55,306 bases of DNA from Acinetobacter lwoffii (GCF_029024105.1 NZ_CP118965.1:1-55306), one strand, 5' to 3'; shown: positions 23,310 through 32,168, numbered from the stretch's first letter. Numbers and translations: made by a program. Notes: generated by a model from the sequence alone, not told the origin.

Positions 23310-24410
23310 TAGGACTTACGCACTATTATTTATAGATTTTCTGTGGCAGCAGATGATTCTTATCGAGAATAAATTCATCAATAAAGTTCTTGATAATTGG
23401 TCTAAATAATTTCTTCTGCCAACGATATACATTTTCAAAGATCCGCTCAAACTGGTTCTTTTGTATCTCAACATAGGCCATCAAGGCTGAGAAAATATGA
23501 TTCAAAATCAGCTTGGATCGTCTTACTTGAAACTTTTCAATATGACAAACCTGTTTAATTACTCGATGATATTGTTCTATTTTCCAATGACTTGAATGTA
23601 ATTCATAAAAACCATCAAAGGACAATAAATCATCTTCATCTTGATGCACAATATAAAATCTCTGCTGTTCTTTTAACTGAGTCTTAAATAATTGTACAAA
23701 GCCAACATCTTTGAGCCAGACCACTTGACCCTGATGAAAATTCGGCAATAAACGGAGTTGAAACCATTGTCCTTTTTCAGGGGAAACCTTACGGTTACTG
23801 TCGACACCAAACATAAATCGAATACCATGTTTTCTTATGGTTTTTAGATTTTCAGTCGATGAATACCAACTATCACCTGTAATGAATTGAATCTTTGCAC
23901 CCCAATCGAGTACTTCACTTAACATCTCCATAAAGTAATCATTCTTGGTTTTACTTTCTGACTTATCATAAATTCGAAAATTAATTGGAATATTTTTGCC
24001 ATGTTGATCTGTCGCATACAAGGTAATGAGATTAATACCCTTGACGGATCGGTGGTGTTTACCTGACCAAAAATAGCTAACTAAGTCCATATGTTGACTA
24101 TATGGCTTATCTAAAACAGTATCATCAATACTGACTATAAGTTTATTATTATCAATGTGTTGAATTGCTTCTTGATATAGATCGTGAGCTGTGTAGTCTT
24201 CACGCTCCAAAAAGCGATTTACACTGTCATGCGAGATATTATAAGTCTCGGCAAGTTGTGTGCAGCTAATAGAGTTTGGTTCTGTCATGAGAAAGCCCAT
24301 ATAAATGGGTAATGTACAAGTTGCTGTAGAAGCATGTTTAGTTCGTCTGATCACAGATACGTTATAAAGTAGTTTGAGACTTTTTTAAATCCGTCAATGC
24401 GTAAGTCCTA
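23310..24410 (-). mobile_element. IS701-family IS, ISAba11-like
   Basis: 1101 bp with perfect 13-bp inverted repeats TAGGACTTACGCA and TGCGTAAGTCCTA. This size and repeat length match my memory of ISAba11. The flanks are T-rich (TTTTA on the left, TTTTT on the right), so a target duplication is not clean. Confidence 0.8.
23326..24354 (-). CDS. IS701-like transposase
   Basis: 342-aa DDE transposase filling the IS. IVSIDDTVLDKPYSQHM carries the first Asp, FITGDSWYSS near residue 160 the second, and the E region is HSSHWKIEQYHRVIKQ near residue 260. The start is GTG 24354, with an in-frame ATG some 18 codons later as an alternative. The frame is intact, so the IS may be active. Confidence 0.85.
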   Translation of the reverse strand: MIRRTKHASTATCTLPIYMGFLMTEPNSISCTQLAETYNISHDSVNRFLEREDYTAHDLYQEAIQHIDNNKLIVSIDDTVLDKPYSQHMDLVSYFWSGKHHRSVKGINLITLYATDQHGKNIPINFRIYDKSESKTKNDYFMEMLSEVLDWGAKIQFITGDSWYSSTENLKTIRKHGIRFMFGVDSNRKVSPEKGQWFQLRLLPNFHQGQVVWLKDVGFVQLFKTQLKEQQRFYIVHQDEDDLLSFDGFYELHSSHWKIEQYHRVIKQVCHIEKFQVRRSKLILNHIFSALMAYVEIQKNQFERIFENVYRWQKKLFRPIIKNFIDEFILDKNHLLPQKIYK

Positions 24411-24454
24411 TTTTTATATAGATTAATAAGAATTTTTGAAGGTTTTAAATTAAA

Positions 24455-24503
24455 CCTCCATATTGTCTTAAATTAGCGAAGTCTGTTTAAGACAATATGG
24501 AGG
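24455..24503. terminator. 18-bp perfect stem after rep
   Basis: Arms 24455-24472 and 24486-24503 are perfectly complementary (CCTCCATATTGTCTTAAA and its complement) with a 13-nt loop. It lies 16 bp downstream of the rep stop. The T tract on the minus strand is weak, so it may be a terminator, an mRNA-stabilising hairpin or a remnant of repeats around the IS. Confidence 0.55.
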
Positions 24504-24519
24504 GTATGCTTTTTAAATA

Positions 24520-25710
24520 TTAATCCTGATCGTCCTTCTTATCATTATTGCTACTAGTAATAATCCCTCGTTTTGCCTGTAACCAGAAGTAATAGTCCAT
24601 ATCTATTGGCTTATGTGCATTAAGCTTATCTAACTTTTCAGTTAATAGAGTTCGCATGATTACTTTAGAAGTATCCTCGTCTAAATTACCTAAGAAATAT
24701 CCATAATCTAGTAAAAATTCTTCGCAATTTACTAAGGTGCTAATTTGTTTCGGAGATACCTTTACTGGTGGTTTGAAATGCTTAATCCGATCAGGTGCTT
24801 TAAAGTGTGATCCATCATCACTAAATGGAATCGCAGCAGCCAGATAACCCTTTTTCATTTTATCTATAAATTTAAGGTGTCCTTGCTCTTTATATTCAGT
24901 TTTCAAGTTAAACATAAACTTAATAGCAACTACTTCCTTTCCGTTTTTTACGTTCTCAAATTTAACATTAATATTGCTAAGTTCGTTAATTTCATCTTGA
25001 GCCACATTTAAAACACGGCTTTTAAAATTGGCCAGCTCTTTATATTTATCCTCACATTCAAGCATCCATCTTAATTCTTCCAGATCAATAGTGACCTCTG
25101 ATGTGCGCCACATATAGCTCATTAAGATCCGATACAAGCGAAGGGAATAGCTCGAATTAAATAAGATAATATGCTTCAGTTCATGGCTACTAAATGATTT
25201 AGTTTTTTCATCTACTTTTTTAACTAAGTCATAAAAATACTCAAAAAATTCTTTTGCAAATCTGACCTTTATACATTTACTTACTTTGTCATAATGGCAA
25301 TAAGTCATCATCGGAACTTTAGCAGGTTCATCAGATAAACCATCTTTAACCAACATTGTTGGGTTATCAAATTTTGTATAAATACGTTTTAAAGCGGTTT
25401 CCGCATTTCTCTGAATTTCACGTTTATCTGTTGTTGTAAGTACTTCCTTTCTGGCCATTGGAGAAGTCAATTCTCCAAAGTTTTCGCTGCTCACATAAAT
25501 AAAATCGTCATGAGTAATTGAGGTATTATTTTTTAGCTCATTCTTTCTAACGATGATCATTGCACAGTACATAAGCTTCTCAAGATTGAGATCAATGCTA
25601 TATCTGGCTGTAGGGAAATCATTGCGGGTCACAACTAAATCGGTCAATTTTGCCCTTGTATTAGATTGGGTATAGTCCTCTAAACCTTGTGAACCAATAA
25701 TTTTCTGCAT
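24520..25710 (-). CDS. repB: Rep_3-family replication initiator
   Basis: 396-aa initiator of theta replication. Rep_3 winged-helix domains span about residues 25-270 (LDLEKLMYCAMIIVRK-like start, KRIYTKF, SSYSLRLYRILMSYM, DLEELRWML). The C-terminal 120 residues are charged. It should bind the iterons at 25919-26510 and, as a dimer, the inverted half-iterons in its own promoter. It is longer than the roughly 300 aa of common small Acinetobacter plasmid Reps. Confidence 0.88.
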   Translation of the reverse strand: MQKIIGSQGLEDYTQSNTRAKLTDLVVTRNDFPTARYSIDLNLEKLMYCAMIIVRKNELKNNTSITHDDFIYVSSENFGELTSPMARKEVLTTTDKREIQRNAETALKRIYTKFDNPTMLVKDGLSDEPAKVPMMTYCHYDKVSKCIKVRFAKEFFEYFYDLVKKVDEKTKSFSSHELKHIILFNSSYSLRLYRILMSYMWRTSEVTIDLEELRWMLECEDKYKELANFKSRVLNVAQDEINELSNINVKFENVKNGKEVVAIKFMFNLKTEYKEQGHLKFIDKMKKGYLAAAIPFSDDGSHFKAPDRIKHFKPPVKVSPKQISTLVNCEEFLLDYGYFLGNLDEDTSKVIMRTLLTEKLDKLNAHKPIDMDYYFWLQAKRGIITSSNNDKKDDQD

Positions 25711-25742
25711 TATTTTGTAAATCCGTTATATCTATTAAGATC

Positions 25743-25780
25743 ATTATAACTATACAAGTACCTTTATCAAGTATAGTTAT
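25743..25780 (-). promoter_or_regulatory. rep promoter with inverted half-iterons
   Basis: On the minus strand, TTGATA (25770-25765) and TATAAT (25748-25743) with a 16-bp spacer. A perfect inverted repeat, ATAACTATAC (25746-25755) and GTATAGTTAT (25771-25780), brackets it. GTATAGTTAT is the 3' half of the iteron, so Rep dimers would repress their own gene here, as in other Rep_3 systems. Confidence 0.8.
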
Positions 25781-25918
25781 TTAATAACTTTTTAATCTAT
25801 TGTTTTTTAATATAAAAAATATAAAAAGTCTTTTAAATACCTCTATAACCCTATAGTAGTATAAAAAAATAAATATATTTTATTATTATCTATTTTGTTT
25901 TATTTCAATTACTTACGA

Positions 25919-26510
25919 TGCGACAAAACGTATGGCTATTTTTAAAACAAATCCCTGATAAAAAATAATCAATTTTAGATATTTAAATAAAATTATTACA
26001 TATCATATACTTAGGTTGCGACAAAACGTATAGTTATGGTTTTAAGCCTATACAAATTTCTTCTTTTACCCCAAACAATAAAAATAGCTCTTAAATTTAA
26101 TTATCTATATAAAACAATGATTTATTATATATATAAGAATCTAGTTAATTCCTGAAAAATATATATAATCGTATTCAGTAAGCATAATTGCAGGTTTGCG
26201 ACAAAACGTATAGTTATGCGCGGAAGTTGCGACAAAACGTATAGTTTTGGGAGTACAAAATAGGTTAAGGCTAAAAAATACGCAAAAATATAATAAGTTA
26301 GAGTTAAAAGCCTAATTAATTACTGATTTTTAAGCAAAATTTAGCTATTTTTTGTATGCTGTTGATAAATCTGTGGATTATCTGCGACAAAACGTATAGG
26401 TATGTGACAAAACGTATAGTTATAGCGACAAAACGTATAGTTATAGCGACAAAATGTATAGTTGTAGCGACAAAACGTATAGTTGTAGCGACAAAACGTA
26501 TAGTTATGAA
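25919..26510 (+). other. oriV: Vegetative origin with ten iterons
   Basis: Iteron core CGACAAAACGTATAGTTAT. Six copies are in tandem with a 20-21-bp period (26384-26508, one with GACAAAATG). Four more are scattered at about 25919, 26017, 26197 and 26228, the first with TATGGCTAT. Just before the tandem block, TGTGGATTA (26372-26380) is one base from a DnaA box. The surrounding 1.2 kb (25711-26896) is very AT-rich and has no gene. Confidence 0.9.
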
Positions 26511-26896
26511 CTTATAAGCTTATGTTTTACAAACAGAAATTAATGCTCTTAAACTGTTCTAAACACTCCTAAACTTTAATTAAACTCTTTTTAAATCTGA
26601 TTCTAGTTTTTTTAAAAAGTTTTTAGAAATGTTTAGAAGATTATTAAAGTGATATTTACATGACAAAAAAGGGAAGGGATCTAAAAAAATATAAGTTTTG
26701 ATATATACAAACTTTTTAAAAAAGTTTTAACTTTTTTGTTAAAGTTTAAAACTTTTTCATATATATTAAAATTGTTTAAAAATAATTGGTGTTTTTGTGT
26801 CTTTTACACACAGTAACACTTCAGTTACATTTTTAAATTAATTATATTTTGTAAGAATCCGCACTTCACTTTCAAAAAACTAGGAATCTTGCAGAA

Positions 26897-27169
26897 ATGG
26901 CTTTAACCATGAATGACTTGAAAACAGTCGATGACTTCAATGCCAATAACTATGGTGTTGAAATTGGTATGAATGAACAGTTCCAATATTTCGTGACTGT
27001 AAAAGTAAATAATGTTGATCATGTTATTCATACCGCATCAGGAAAAATTCGATTCACACGGAATTTACCCTTCTTGATTCAAGAGATTTGTTCAATGTGC
27101 AGTAATGCCAAAACAATATCTCTAAACTTTGAAGGCAAGTTATTCGTACTGGAAAACTCATTTAAATAG
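26897..27169 (+). CDS. Unknown small protein, 90 aa
   Basis: Not recognised. Soluble; FQYFVTVKVNNVDHVIHTAS and FLIQEICSMC suggest a small alpha/beta fold. It is 11 bp upstream of the TrbM-like gene on the same strand, so the two may be one operon. The long AT-rich origin region precedes it. Confidence 0.55.
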   Translation: MALTMNDLKTVDDFNANNYGVEIGMNEQFQYFVTVKVNNVDHVIHTASGKIRFTRNLPFLIQEICSMCSNAKTISLNFEGKLFVLENSFK

Positions 27170-27180
27170 AGCGACTACTT

Positions 27181-27501
27181 GTGTATAAAAAATTTATTTT
27201 AGGTTTAACCTTAGCTAGTGCTTCTGCCTTAGTTGCAGCTAAAGACGAAAATTATGGCTGTCGTGCTTTTATGTGCTTTGCTGGCGGTCTTAATATTTCT
27301 GAATGTCAGTCTACAATTCGTGACGTAAAAAAAGATTTGGCTAAAGGTAAAGGCTTTCCTCATTGTTCTTTCGTTAGCAGTAATCAAGACGGATCTGTTG
27401 GAGGTGGAGAAGGGCAACCTAAAATTTCATCTTATACAAATAATAAAAGAGTTTATCTTTATGTAGATGACAAGTTAGTTACTACAGTGAAAAAGTCCTA
27501 A
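27181..27501 (+). CDS. trbM: TrbM/KikA-family secreted protein
   Basis: 106 aa from GTG 27181. Signal peptide of about 20 residues (FILGLTLASASALVAA), then a small domain with four cysteines in the family pattern: YGCRAFMCFAGG, SECQSTI and KGKGFPHCSF. Members are encoded with type IV secretion genes of conjugative plasmids; the role is not settled. A terminator follows directly. Confidence 0.82.
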   Translation: MYKKFILGLTLASASALVAAKDENYGCRAFMCFAGGLNISECQSTIRDVKKDLAKGKGFPHCSFVSSNQDGSVGGGEGQPKISSYTNNKRVYLYVDDKLVTTVKKS

Positions 27502-27510
27502 GTTTTTGCA

Positions 27511-27543
27511 AGAAAAAAAGCCTGATTTAATCAGGCTTTTTTT
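27511..27543. terminator. Bidirectional terminator between convergent genes
   Basis: AGCCTGATT (27519-27527) and AATCAGGCT (27529-27537) with A and T runs on the two sides. It serves trbM and the convergent 81-aa gene, whose stop codon lies inside the stem. Confidence 0.88.
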
Positions 27544-27772
27544 CTTGTAATTGTTTATAAAAAATTCTCAAAACTTCTTTGACGGCTACACTTTTTCCTT
27601 GTTTTTCCCCGCCATAAATATCTTTTAAGTATTCCAAGGCTTCCAGTGCTTCAACATCTTCAGGAACATCCATATTGAAATAAACTGAAAGTGGAGTTTT
27701 GGTTGAAGCCTTTTTTCTATATCTTTTTCTACGATCTACTACCTTTTGTGCTGTTTCTGTTTCTTCAGTCAT
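27527..27772 (-). CDS. Small basic protein, possible DNA-binding regulator
   Basis: 81 aa. The N-terminus is very basic (DRRKRYRKKASTK), followed by LSVYFNMDVPEDVEALEAL and a helix ending in VAVKEVLRIFYKQLQ. The beta strand plus two helices suggest, but do not prove, a ribbon-helix-helix fold. Its promoter holds the GTCCAC-N2-GTGGA operator, so it is one of two candidates for the repressor that reads that site. Confidence 0.55.
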   Translation of the reverse strand: MTEETETAQKVVDRRKRYRKKASTKTPLSVYFNMDVPEDVEALEALEYLKDIYGGEKQGKSVAVKEVLRIFYKQLQEKKPD

Positions 27773-27788
27773 AACTTATCCTATTTAA

Positions 27789-27812
27789 TGAATGTCCACA
27801 GGTGGATATTAA
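27789..27812 (-). promoter_or_regulatory. Promoter F with GTCCAC-type operator
   Basis: Minus strand: TTAATA, then a 17-bp spacer holding TCCACCTGTGGAC (27806-27794), then ATTAAA. The placement of operator in spacer is the same as at promoters A-E, but the boxes are poor. No TTAGTCATGACTAA is linked. Confidence 0.5.
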
Positions 27813-27836
27813 GTCCTTTTCAAATAATTTACTACT

Positions 27837-28041
27837 TTATCTGTTCGCCACCCTGCGGGATGGCTTTGTATATCCCGCTACTGGAACAGATGGGAGTAGT
27901 TGCGGTACTGCGGTCAGCTCGACAAAACCACAGATTTTGTTGGCTTCGCTTGCCCCTTGCAACAGTAATCAGGGAGGGGAAATTAACATATTGCACCAGT
28001 TCGCAAAATAGACACTTTGCTCTGAGATACCTTTAGGGGGC
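27837..28041 (+). ncRNA. Structured repeat element, copy 2
   Basis: Plus-strand copy of the element at 22831-23036, with long blocks of identity (for example GCTTTGTATAT, GCGGTCAGCTCGACAAAA, CTTCGCTTGCCCCTTGCAAC). Stem 1 is CGACAAAA/TTTTGTTG (27920-27942) with one G-T pair; stem 3 is GCAAAAT/ACTTTGC; stem 2 is weaker. An extra hairpin follows at 28062-28099. Confidence 0.6.
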
Positions 28042-28061
28042 TGGATTAGATAGGTAATATA

Positions 28062-28099
28062 GATGCCTGGATAAACGCTGCAGCTTTTATCCAGGCATC
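28062..28099 (+). other. 14-bp hairpin following the structured element
   Basis: GATGCCTGGATAAA and TTTTATCCAGGCATC arms around CGCTGCAGC. A counterpart with the same GCTGCAGC centre but changed arms follows copy 3 (45479-45523). It lies just before a TTAGTCATGACTAA palindrome. Could be a terminator for a transcript of the element. Confidence 0.5.
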
Positions 28100-28106
28100 G
28101 AGGTTT

Positions 28107-28120
28107 TTAGTCATGACTAA
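28107..28120. promoter_or_regulatory. TTAGTCATGACTAA palindrome, copy 10
   Basis: Perfect palindrome (TTTAGTCATGACTAAA) 116 bp upstream of the 92-aa gene that starts the topoisomerase/T4SS region. Confidence 0.6.
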
Positions 28121-28236
28121 AACAGATTTTAGCTAAAAGATTTAAATTTATTTAAATTCTTTAAAAAAACTTTACCAAGATTACCTAAATTGATGATAAT
28201 GCACCTTTGTTACGGGTGTTTTAAAAGGTTTTATGG

Positions 28237-28515
28237 ATGACTGATTTTATAAATATTGATCCTGATTTTTCTATTTCAGAGGTGGTGCTTGAGGAATCTA
28301 ATAAACAAGAATTTATTAAAGAGTTAATTATTAATGAATTTGAGGGTGGATTTTTTATTACAGCAAAACTGGCATGGTCAGGCCAAAAGGTTTGGACTTT
28401 AACAACAAGACGAGAAAAAGATAAAGCTAGGATCTTTAAGGATCTGACTAGGCTTAATGATTTCTTGAAAGAAAAAATTTATACAGAAGAAGTAAAAATA
28501 ATAAGAATCAAGTAA
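28237..28515 (+). CDS. Small protein, possibly ParC-like
   Basis: 92 aa, start GTG or ATG region at 28237 as given. GGFFITAKLAWSGQKVWTLTT followed by ARIFKDLTRLNDFLKEKI is reminiscent of small ParC-type partition-associated plasmid proteins. That match is from memory and weak. It lies upstream of the topoisomerase gene, behind structured element copy 2 and a palindrome. Confidence 0.5.
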   Translation: MTDFINIDPDFSISEVVLEESNKQEFIKELIINEFEGGFFITAKLAWSGQKVWTLTTRREKDKARIFKDLTRLNDFLKEKIYTEEVKIIRIK

Positions 28516-28591
28516 AAAAATACAAAATCCATTTCCAATATGATATATTTTGGATAATTTACTTTAAAGCTCTGAGAAGATATTTAAGAAA

Positions 28592-28795
28592 ATGGCTATA
28601 AGTTTATATAAATATGGAAATTTTTTAAAATTTTTTCTAGTTATTTCATGTGTTTATCTTGTGTGCTTCATGCCACAAGATGCACTGCTTTTAGAAATCC
28701 TTGTAGATTTCACTAAATTTCAAGTAGTTGCTTTCTTATATTCATCTTTTCTTTGTGGGCTTTCGAGTTTCCTAAATTTCACAATTTGGAAATAA
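28592..28795 (+). CDS. Small membrane protein, 67 aa
   Basis: Two hydrophobic segments (about residues 12-30 and 43-63), few charges; no known family. It ends 3 bp before the topoisomerase start, so it is probably co-transcribed with it. TrbD/entry-exclusion-like roles are possible only by position. Confidence 0.5.
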   Translation: MAISLYKYGNFLKFFLVISCVYLVCFMPQDALLLEILVDFTKFQVVAFLYSSFLCGLSSFLNFTIWK

Positions 28796-28798
28796 CCC

Positions 28799-31051
28799 AT
28801 GAATCTTGTAATCGTTGAATCTCCTAACAAATGTTCAAAAATTGGAAGTTATTTAGGATCTAATTTTAAAGTTGTGGCCAGTGTTGGCCATGTTCGGGAT
28901 CTACCAAGAAAAGGCTTAGGTATTGATATAGCCAATGATTTTGCAATGGAATATTCATTTATTCCTGATGCTAAAGTTAATGACAGAACTTTTGACGGTG
29001 GCGAAAAACGTATTGAAAAAATAAGAGCCTTTTTGAATAAAGCAGACAAGATTTATTTAGCTACCGATCCAGACAGGGAAGGTGAAGCTATTTCATGGCA
29101 TTTAAAAGAATGTTTAGGTCTGGAAGATGGTCAATTTGAACGAATAGAATTTAATGAGATTTCAGAAAAAGCTATTAGAGAAGCCATTAATAATGGGCGT
29201 GGTTTAGATTATCAGCTTGTATATGCTCAAGAAGCACGTAGGGCTTTAGATCGTCTGGTGGGCTATCTAGTTTCCCCTATTGCATCTAATCTTATGGGGC
29301 AGACTTCATCTGCGGGGCGGGTACAATCTCCTGCTGTTTTAATCGTTGTCCTTAAAGAAATCGAAATCCTGAAATTCAAAGTTACTAACCACTTTGGCGT
29401 TAATTTGAGTTTTGATAAAGAGCCTAAAAAATGGATCTCGCAATGGGTTACAACGGATTTTGTAACTGAGGATCAGCCTTATATTTTAGATCGTTCCTTA
29501 GCTGAAGAAGTTGCAAAAACTAAGAAAGTTAAAGTTTTAAACTGCACTGAAAAAACAGAGTATTCAAATGCTCCTTCTCCGTTCTCTACAGCCCTACTTT
29601 TACAAGCTGCTAGTGTAGCTTTAGGCTTTAGCCCTCAACAAACGACCAAAGCAGCACAGGCATTATTTGAACAGGGGGCAATTACTTACATTCGGACTGA
29701 CGGCCTAAATATAGCTGATGAAAGTGTAGAAGAAATCTTTGCTTATGCTAATGAACATCAATTTTCTTTACCTGAAAAGCCTAATAAGTTTAAGGAAAAA
29801 GATGGGGCGCAAAATGCACATGAAGCAATCCGACCTGTTCACATAACTGATAAAGATCTAGGAAATTCACCAGAACAAAAAGCTTTATATCAATTGATTT
29901 GGGAACGTACTATTTCAAGTCAATTGGCCAAAGCTGAATATAAAGCCGTTACTTTGGAATTACTGTCTGAAGATGGAAAATATAAGTTCCATGCTAAAAG
30001 CCGTGAGTTAATAAAAAAAGGGTGGATGGTTTTTGGGAAAGACTGCCTGAATGAAGATGAAAACGAGCCTTCAGGCGTGGTGCCGGTCTTAGAAGTTGGT
30101 TCTGTAGTTGATGTTAAAAGCGGTGAAGTTATTGCAAAACAAACCAAGCCACCAAAACGCTATACAGAAGCTTCACTAATTAAAAAATTGGAAAGCTGCG
30201 GGATTGGTCGCCCCTCTACTTATTCATCAATCATGGCCAATATTCTGAATAAGGGCTTTTTAGAGGTAGAAAAGAAAGTCTTAAAACCCACTAAATTAGG
30301 GAATGATCTAATTGGTAGTCTGTTAAAAGCTAAGTTTAGCTTTCTGGATCTGCACTATTCAAAAGAGATGGAGTTGCAGCTAGATAAAATTGCATCTGGT
30401 GAAACTTCATATAATTCGGTTGTTTCTGCCTTATACACTCAACTTGCTCAAGAGCTAAGTACAGCTTCAAAACTGACAGCTATAAACGCAATACCTTGTC
30501 CAAAGTGTAAGAGCCAGTTAAAAAAATTTAAGAATACTAAAACCAATCAATTTTTTTGGATTTGTAGCAATGAGGACTGTAAGCACTCGATGGATGACGA
30601 CAAGGGTAAACCAGTCGAAAAAGTTATTCATTCATGCCCTAAATGTAAAACAGGTCGCTTAAATAAATTCCAAAATTCGCAAACTAAAGAATTTTTTTGG
30701 ATCTGCAATGATCAGGAATGTAAGCACTCGATGGATAACAAGAAAGGTCAGCCAGTAGAGAAAATCAAATATCCTTGCCCTAAATGCTCAACGCCATTAT
30801 TCAGATCCAAAAAAGAAGGTAAAGATCCGATCTGGTTCTGTCCTAATCGGGAAACAGATTGCAAAGTCTTTTTGCCTGAAGTTAATAAAAAGCCACTTCT
30901 TGAAGTCTATTCATGTCCTCAATGTGCCAGTGATTTAAGACGGATCAATGGGGCAAATGGCTATTTTTGGGGGTGTACCAACTATAAAAATGGGTGCTCC
31001 GCTACTTACCCAGATCAAAAAGGTAAGCCAAAATTTGAGGTGAAAAAGTAA
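28799..31051 (+). CDS. topA: Type IA DNA topoisomerase I
   Basis: 750-aa topoisomerase that relaxes negative supercoils. N-terminal Toprim domain with IVESPNKCSKI and the acidic TDPDREGEAISWHL (about residue 90). The active-site Tyr is in GAITYIRTDGLNIAD near residue 297. Four C4 zinc-finger repeats are at about residues 565-750 (CPKCKS through the last CPQCASDLRR). It overlaps virB1 by 1 bp. Conjugative plasmids often carry a topoisomerase, but usually topoisomerase III (TraE); this is the TopA type with zinc fingers. Confidence 0.92.
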   Translation: MNLVIVESPNKCSKIGSYLGSNFKVVASVGHVRDLPRKGLGIDIANDFAMEYSFIPDAKVNDRTFDGGEKRIEKIRAFLNKADKIYLATDPDREGEAISWHLKECLGLEDGQFERIEFNEISEKAIREAINNGRGLDYQLVYAQEARRALDRLVGYLVSPIASNLMGQTSSAGRVQSPAVLIVVLKEIEILKFKVTNHFGVNLSFDKEPKKWISQWVTTDFVTEDQPYILDRSLAEEVAKTKKVKVLNCTEKTEYSNAPSPFSTALLLQAASVALGFSPQQTTKAAQALFEQGAITYIRTDGLNIADESVEEIFAYANEHQFSLPEKPNKFKEKDGAQNAHEAIRPVHITDKDLGNSPEQKALYQLIWERTISSQLAKAEYKAVTLELLSEDGKYKFHAKSRELIKKGWMVFGKDCLNEDENEPSGVVPVLEVGSVVDVKSGEVIAKQTKPPKRYTEASLIKKLESCGIGRPSTYSSIMANILNKGFLEVEKKVLKPTKLGNDLIGSLLKAKFSFLDLHYSKEMELQLDKIASGETSYNSVVSALYTQLAQELSTASKLTAINAIPCPKCKSQLKKFKNTKTNQFFWICSNEDCKHSMDDDKGKPVEKVIHSCPKCKTGRLNKFQNSQTKEFFWICNDQECKHSMDNKKGQPVEKIKYPCPKCSTPLFRSKKEGKDPIWFCPNRETDCKVFLPEVNKKPLLEVYSCPQCASDLRRINGANGYFWGCTNYKNGCSATYPDQKGKPKFEVKK

Positions 31052-31728
31052 TGATTGATTTCGTAGTTTTGGCACAACAATGTGCGCCACAAGTTGATGT
31101 AAATATTGCGTCTGCAATTGTTAAATCTGAATCCTCATTTAATCCTTTTGCGATAGGGGTTAATCGTGCCGCAGGTCTTAAAAAACAGCCGACTAGCTAT
31201 GAAGAAGCTGTATCTCTGGCCAAAAGATTAATTAGCCAGGGACGAAATATTGATGTTGGTTTTGCTCAAATTAATAGTGCTAATTTCAAAAGACTAAATC
31301 TTAGTGTCGAGCAAGTTTTTGATCCCTGCACTAATCTAAGCGCAATGCAATTTATCTTTAACGACTGCCGAAATAGGGCAAAAGGCAAAGATATTTATAA
31401 AGCTATGTCTTGCTATAACACTGGCAACCATTCATCAGGATTTAGAAATGGGTATGTAGCGAAAGTATCAAGAAATTTGAATTATTTTGCTAATGGTTCA
31501 CTCAATACCATGCCTGTAAAATTCAATCCTCCTTCACCTCCTATGAATAGCTCGGAACAGCTTGCATATTTTGCTACTAATGCAGATATGCCTAACTCCA
31601 GTGGATATACCGAAAATACAGAACTTCAAAGCCTTCCAGTAGTGGAGAAACGGCCTTCATTTTTCTTAACTAACGGTACAGACTTTAAAGAAAAAGAAAA
31701 AAGTTTAAAATCTTCTATGGTCTTTTAA
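31051..31728 (+). CDS. virB1: VirB1-like lytic transglycosylase
   Basis: 225 aa. The SLT fold covers about residues 8-150: catalytic Glu in VKSESSFNPFAIGVN, then DVGFAQINSANF and the AMSCYNTGN motif. It opens peptidoglycan for the secretion channel. No classical signal peptide is visible at the N-terminus, as in several plasmid VirB1 proteins. The C-terminal 75 residues are low-complexity. First of the virB series. Confidence 0.9.
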   Translation: MIDFVVLAQQCAPQVDVNIASAIVKSESSFNPFAIGVNRAAGLKKQPTSYEEAVSLAKRLISQGRNIDVGFAQINSANFKRLNLSVEQVFDPCTNLSAMQFIFNDCRNRAKGKDIYKAMSCYNTGNHSSGFRNGYVAKVSRNLNYFANGSLNTMPVKFNPPSPPMNSSEQLAYFATNADMPNSSGYTENTELQSLPVVEKRPSFFLTNGTDFKEKEKSLKSSMVF

Positions 31729-31777
31729 AATATTTTCAAAAAGTTTAAAACTTAGTGTAATATATTAAATATCTAGT

Positions 31778-31820
31778 ACCAATGAACAATATTTGATTTT
31801 CCAAAAATATTGTTCTTGGT
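31778..31820 (+). promoter_or_regulatory. Long stem-loop upstream of virB2
   Basis: Arms 31778-31794 and 31805-31820 pair over 16 bases (ACCAA-GAACAATATTT) with one bulged T, loop of 10 nt. It lies 42 bp before the pilin start. It may protect the 5' end of the abundant pilin mRNA or reduce read-through from virB1. Confidence 0.5.
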
Positions 31821-31862
31821 GCTTAATGCGCTAGGTCTTAATTGCTTCACTTGGAGAAAATA

Positions 31863-32168
31863 ATGAAAGCAAATCAAACGCAAATAACAACGACTAAAAC
31901 GACTGGTATCAAAGCAAGCGTATTGATGTTGTTCATGACGTTAATCTCAAGCCCTGCTTTTGCTCAAATCTCAAAAGTTAATACGGTTATGGCTAATGTT
32001 CAGTCAGTCTTAGCGGGTGTGGCTGTAACTGTATTTACCATCACTATCATGTGGGCTGGCTTTAAATTGGCTTGGCAACAAGCAAAGTGGTCAGACATTT
32101 CTAACATCGTTATTGGGGGCATTTTGGTAGGTGGTGCTGCGGGTATCGCTGCTTGGCTGATTAACTAA
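31863..32168 (+). CDS. virB2: VirB2-like major pilin
   Basis: 101-aa pilin precursor. A long signal peptide ends near SSPAFA-Q (residue 35), leaving a mature pilin of about 66 residues with two hydrophobic segments around a short basic loop (KLAWQQAKW). Start chosen at 31863 after GGAGAAA; an upstream in-frame start is rejected. virB3 overlaps it by one base. Confidence 0.88.
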   Translation: MKANQTQITTTKTTGIKASVLMLFMTLISSPAFAQISKVNTVMANVQSVLAGVAVTVFTITIMWAGFKLAWQQAKWSDISNIVIGGILVGGAAGIAAWLIN

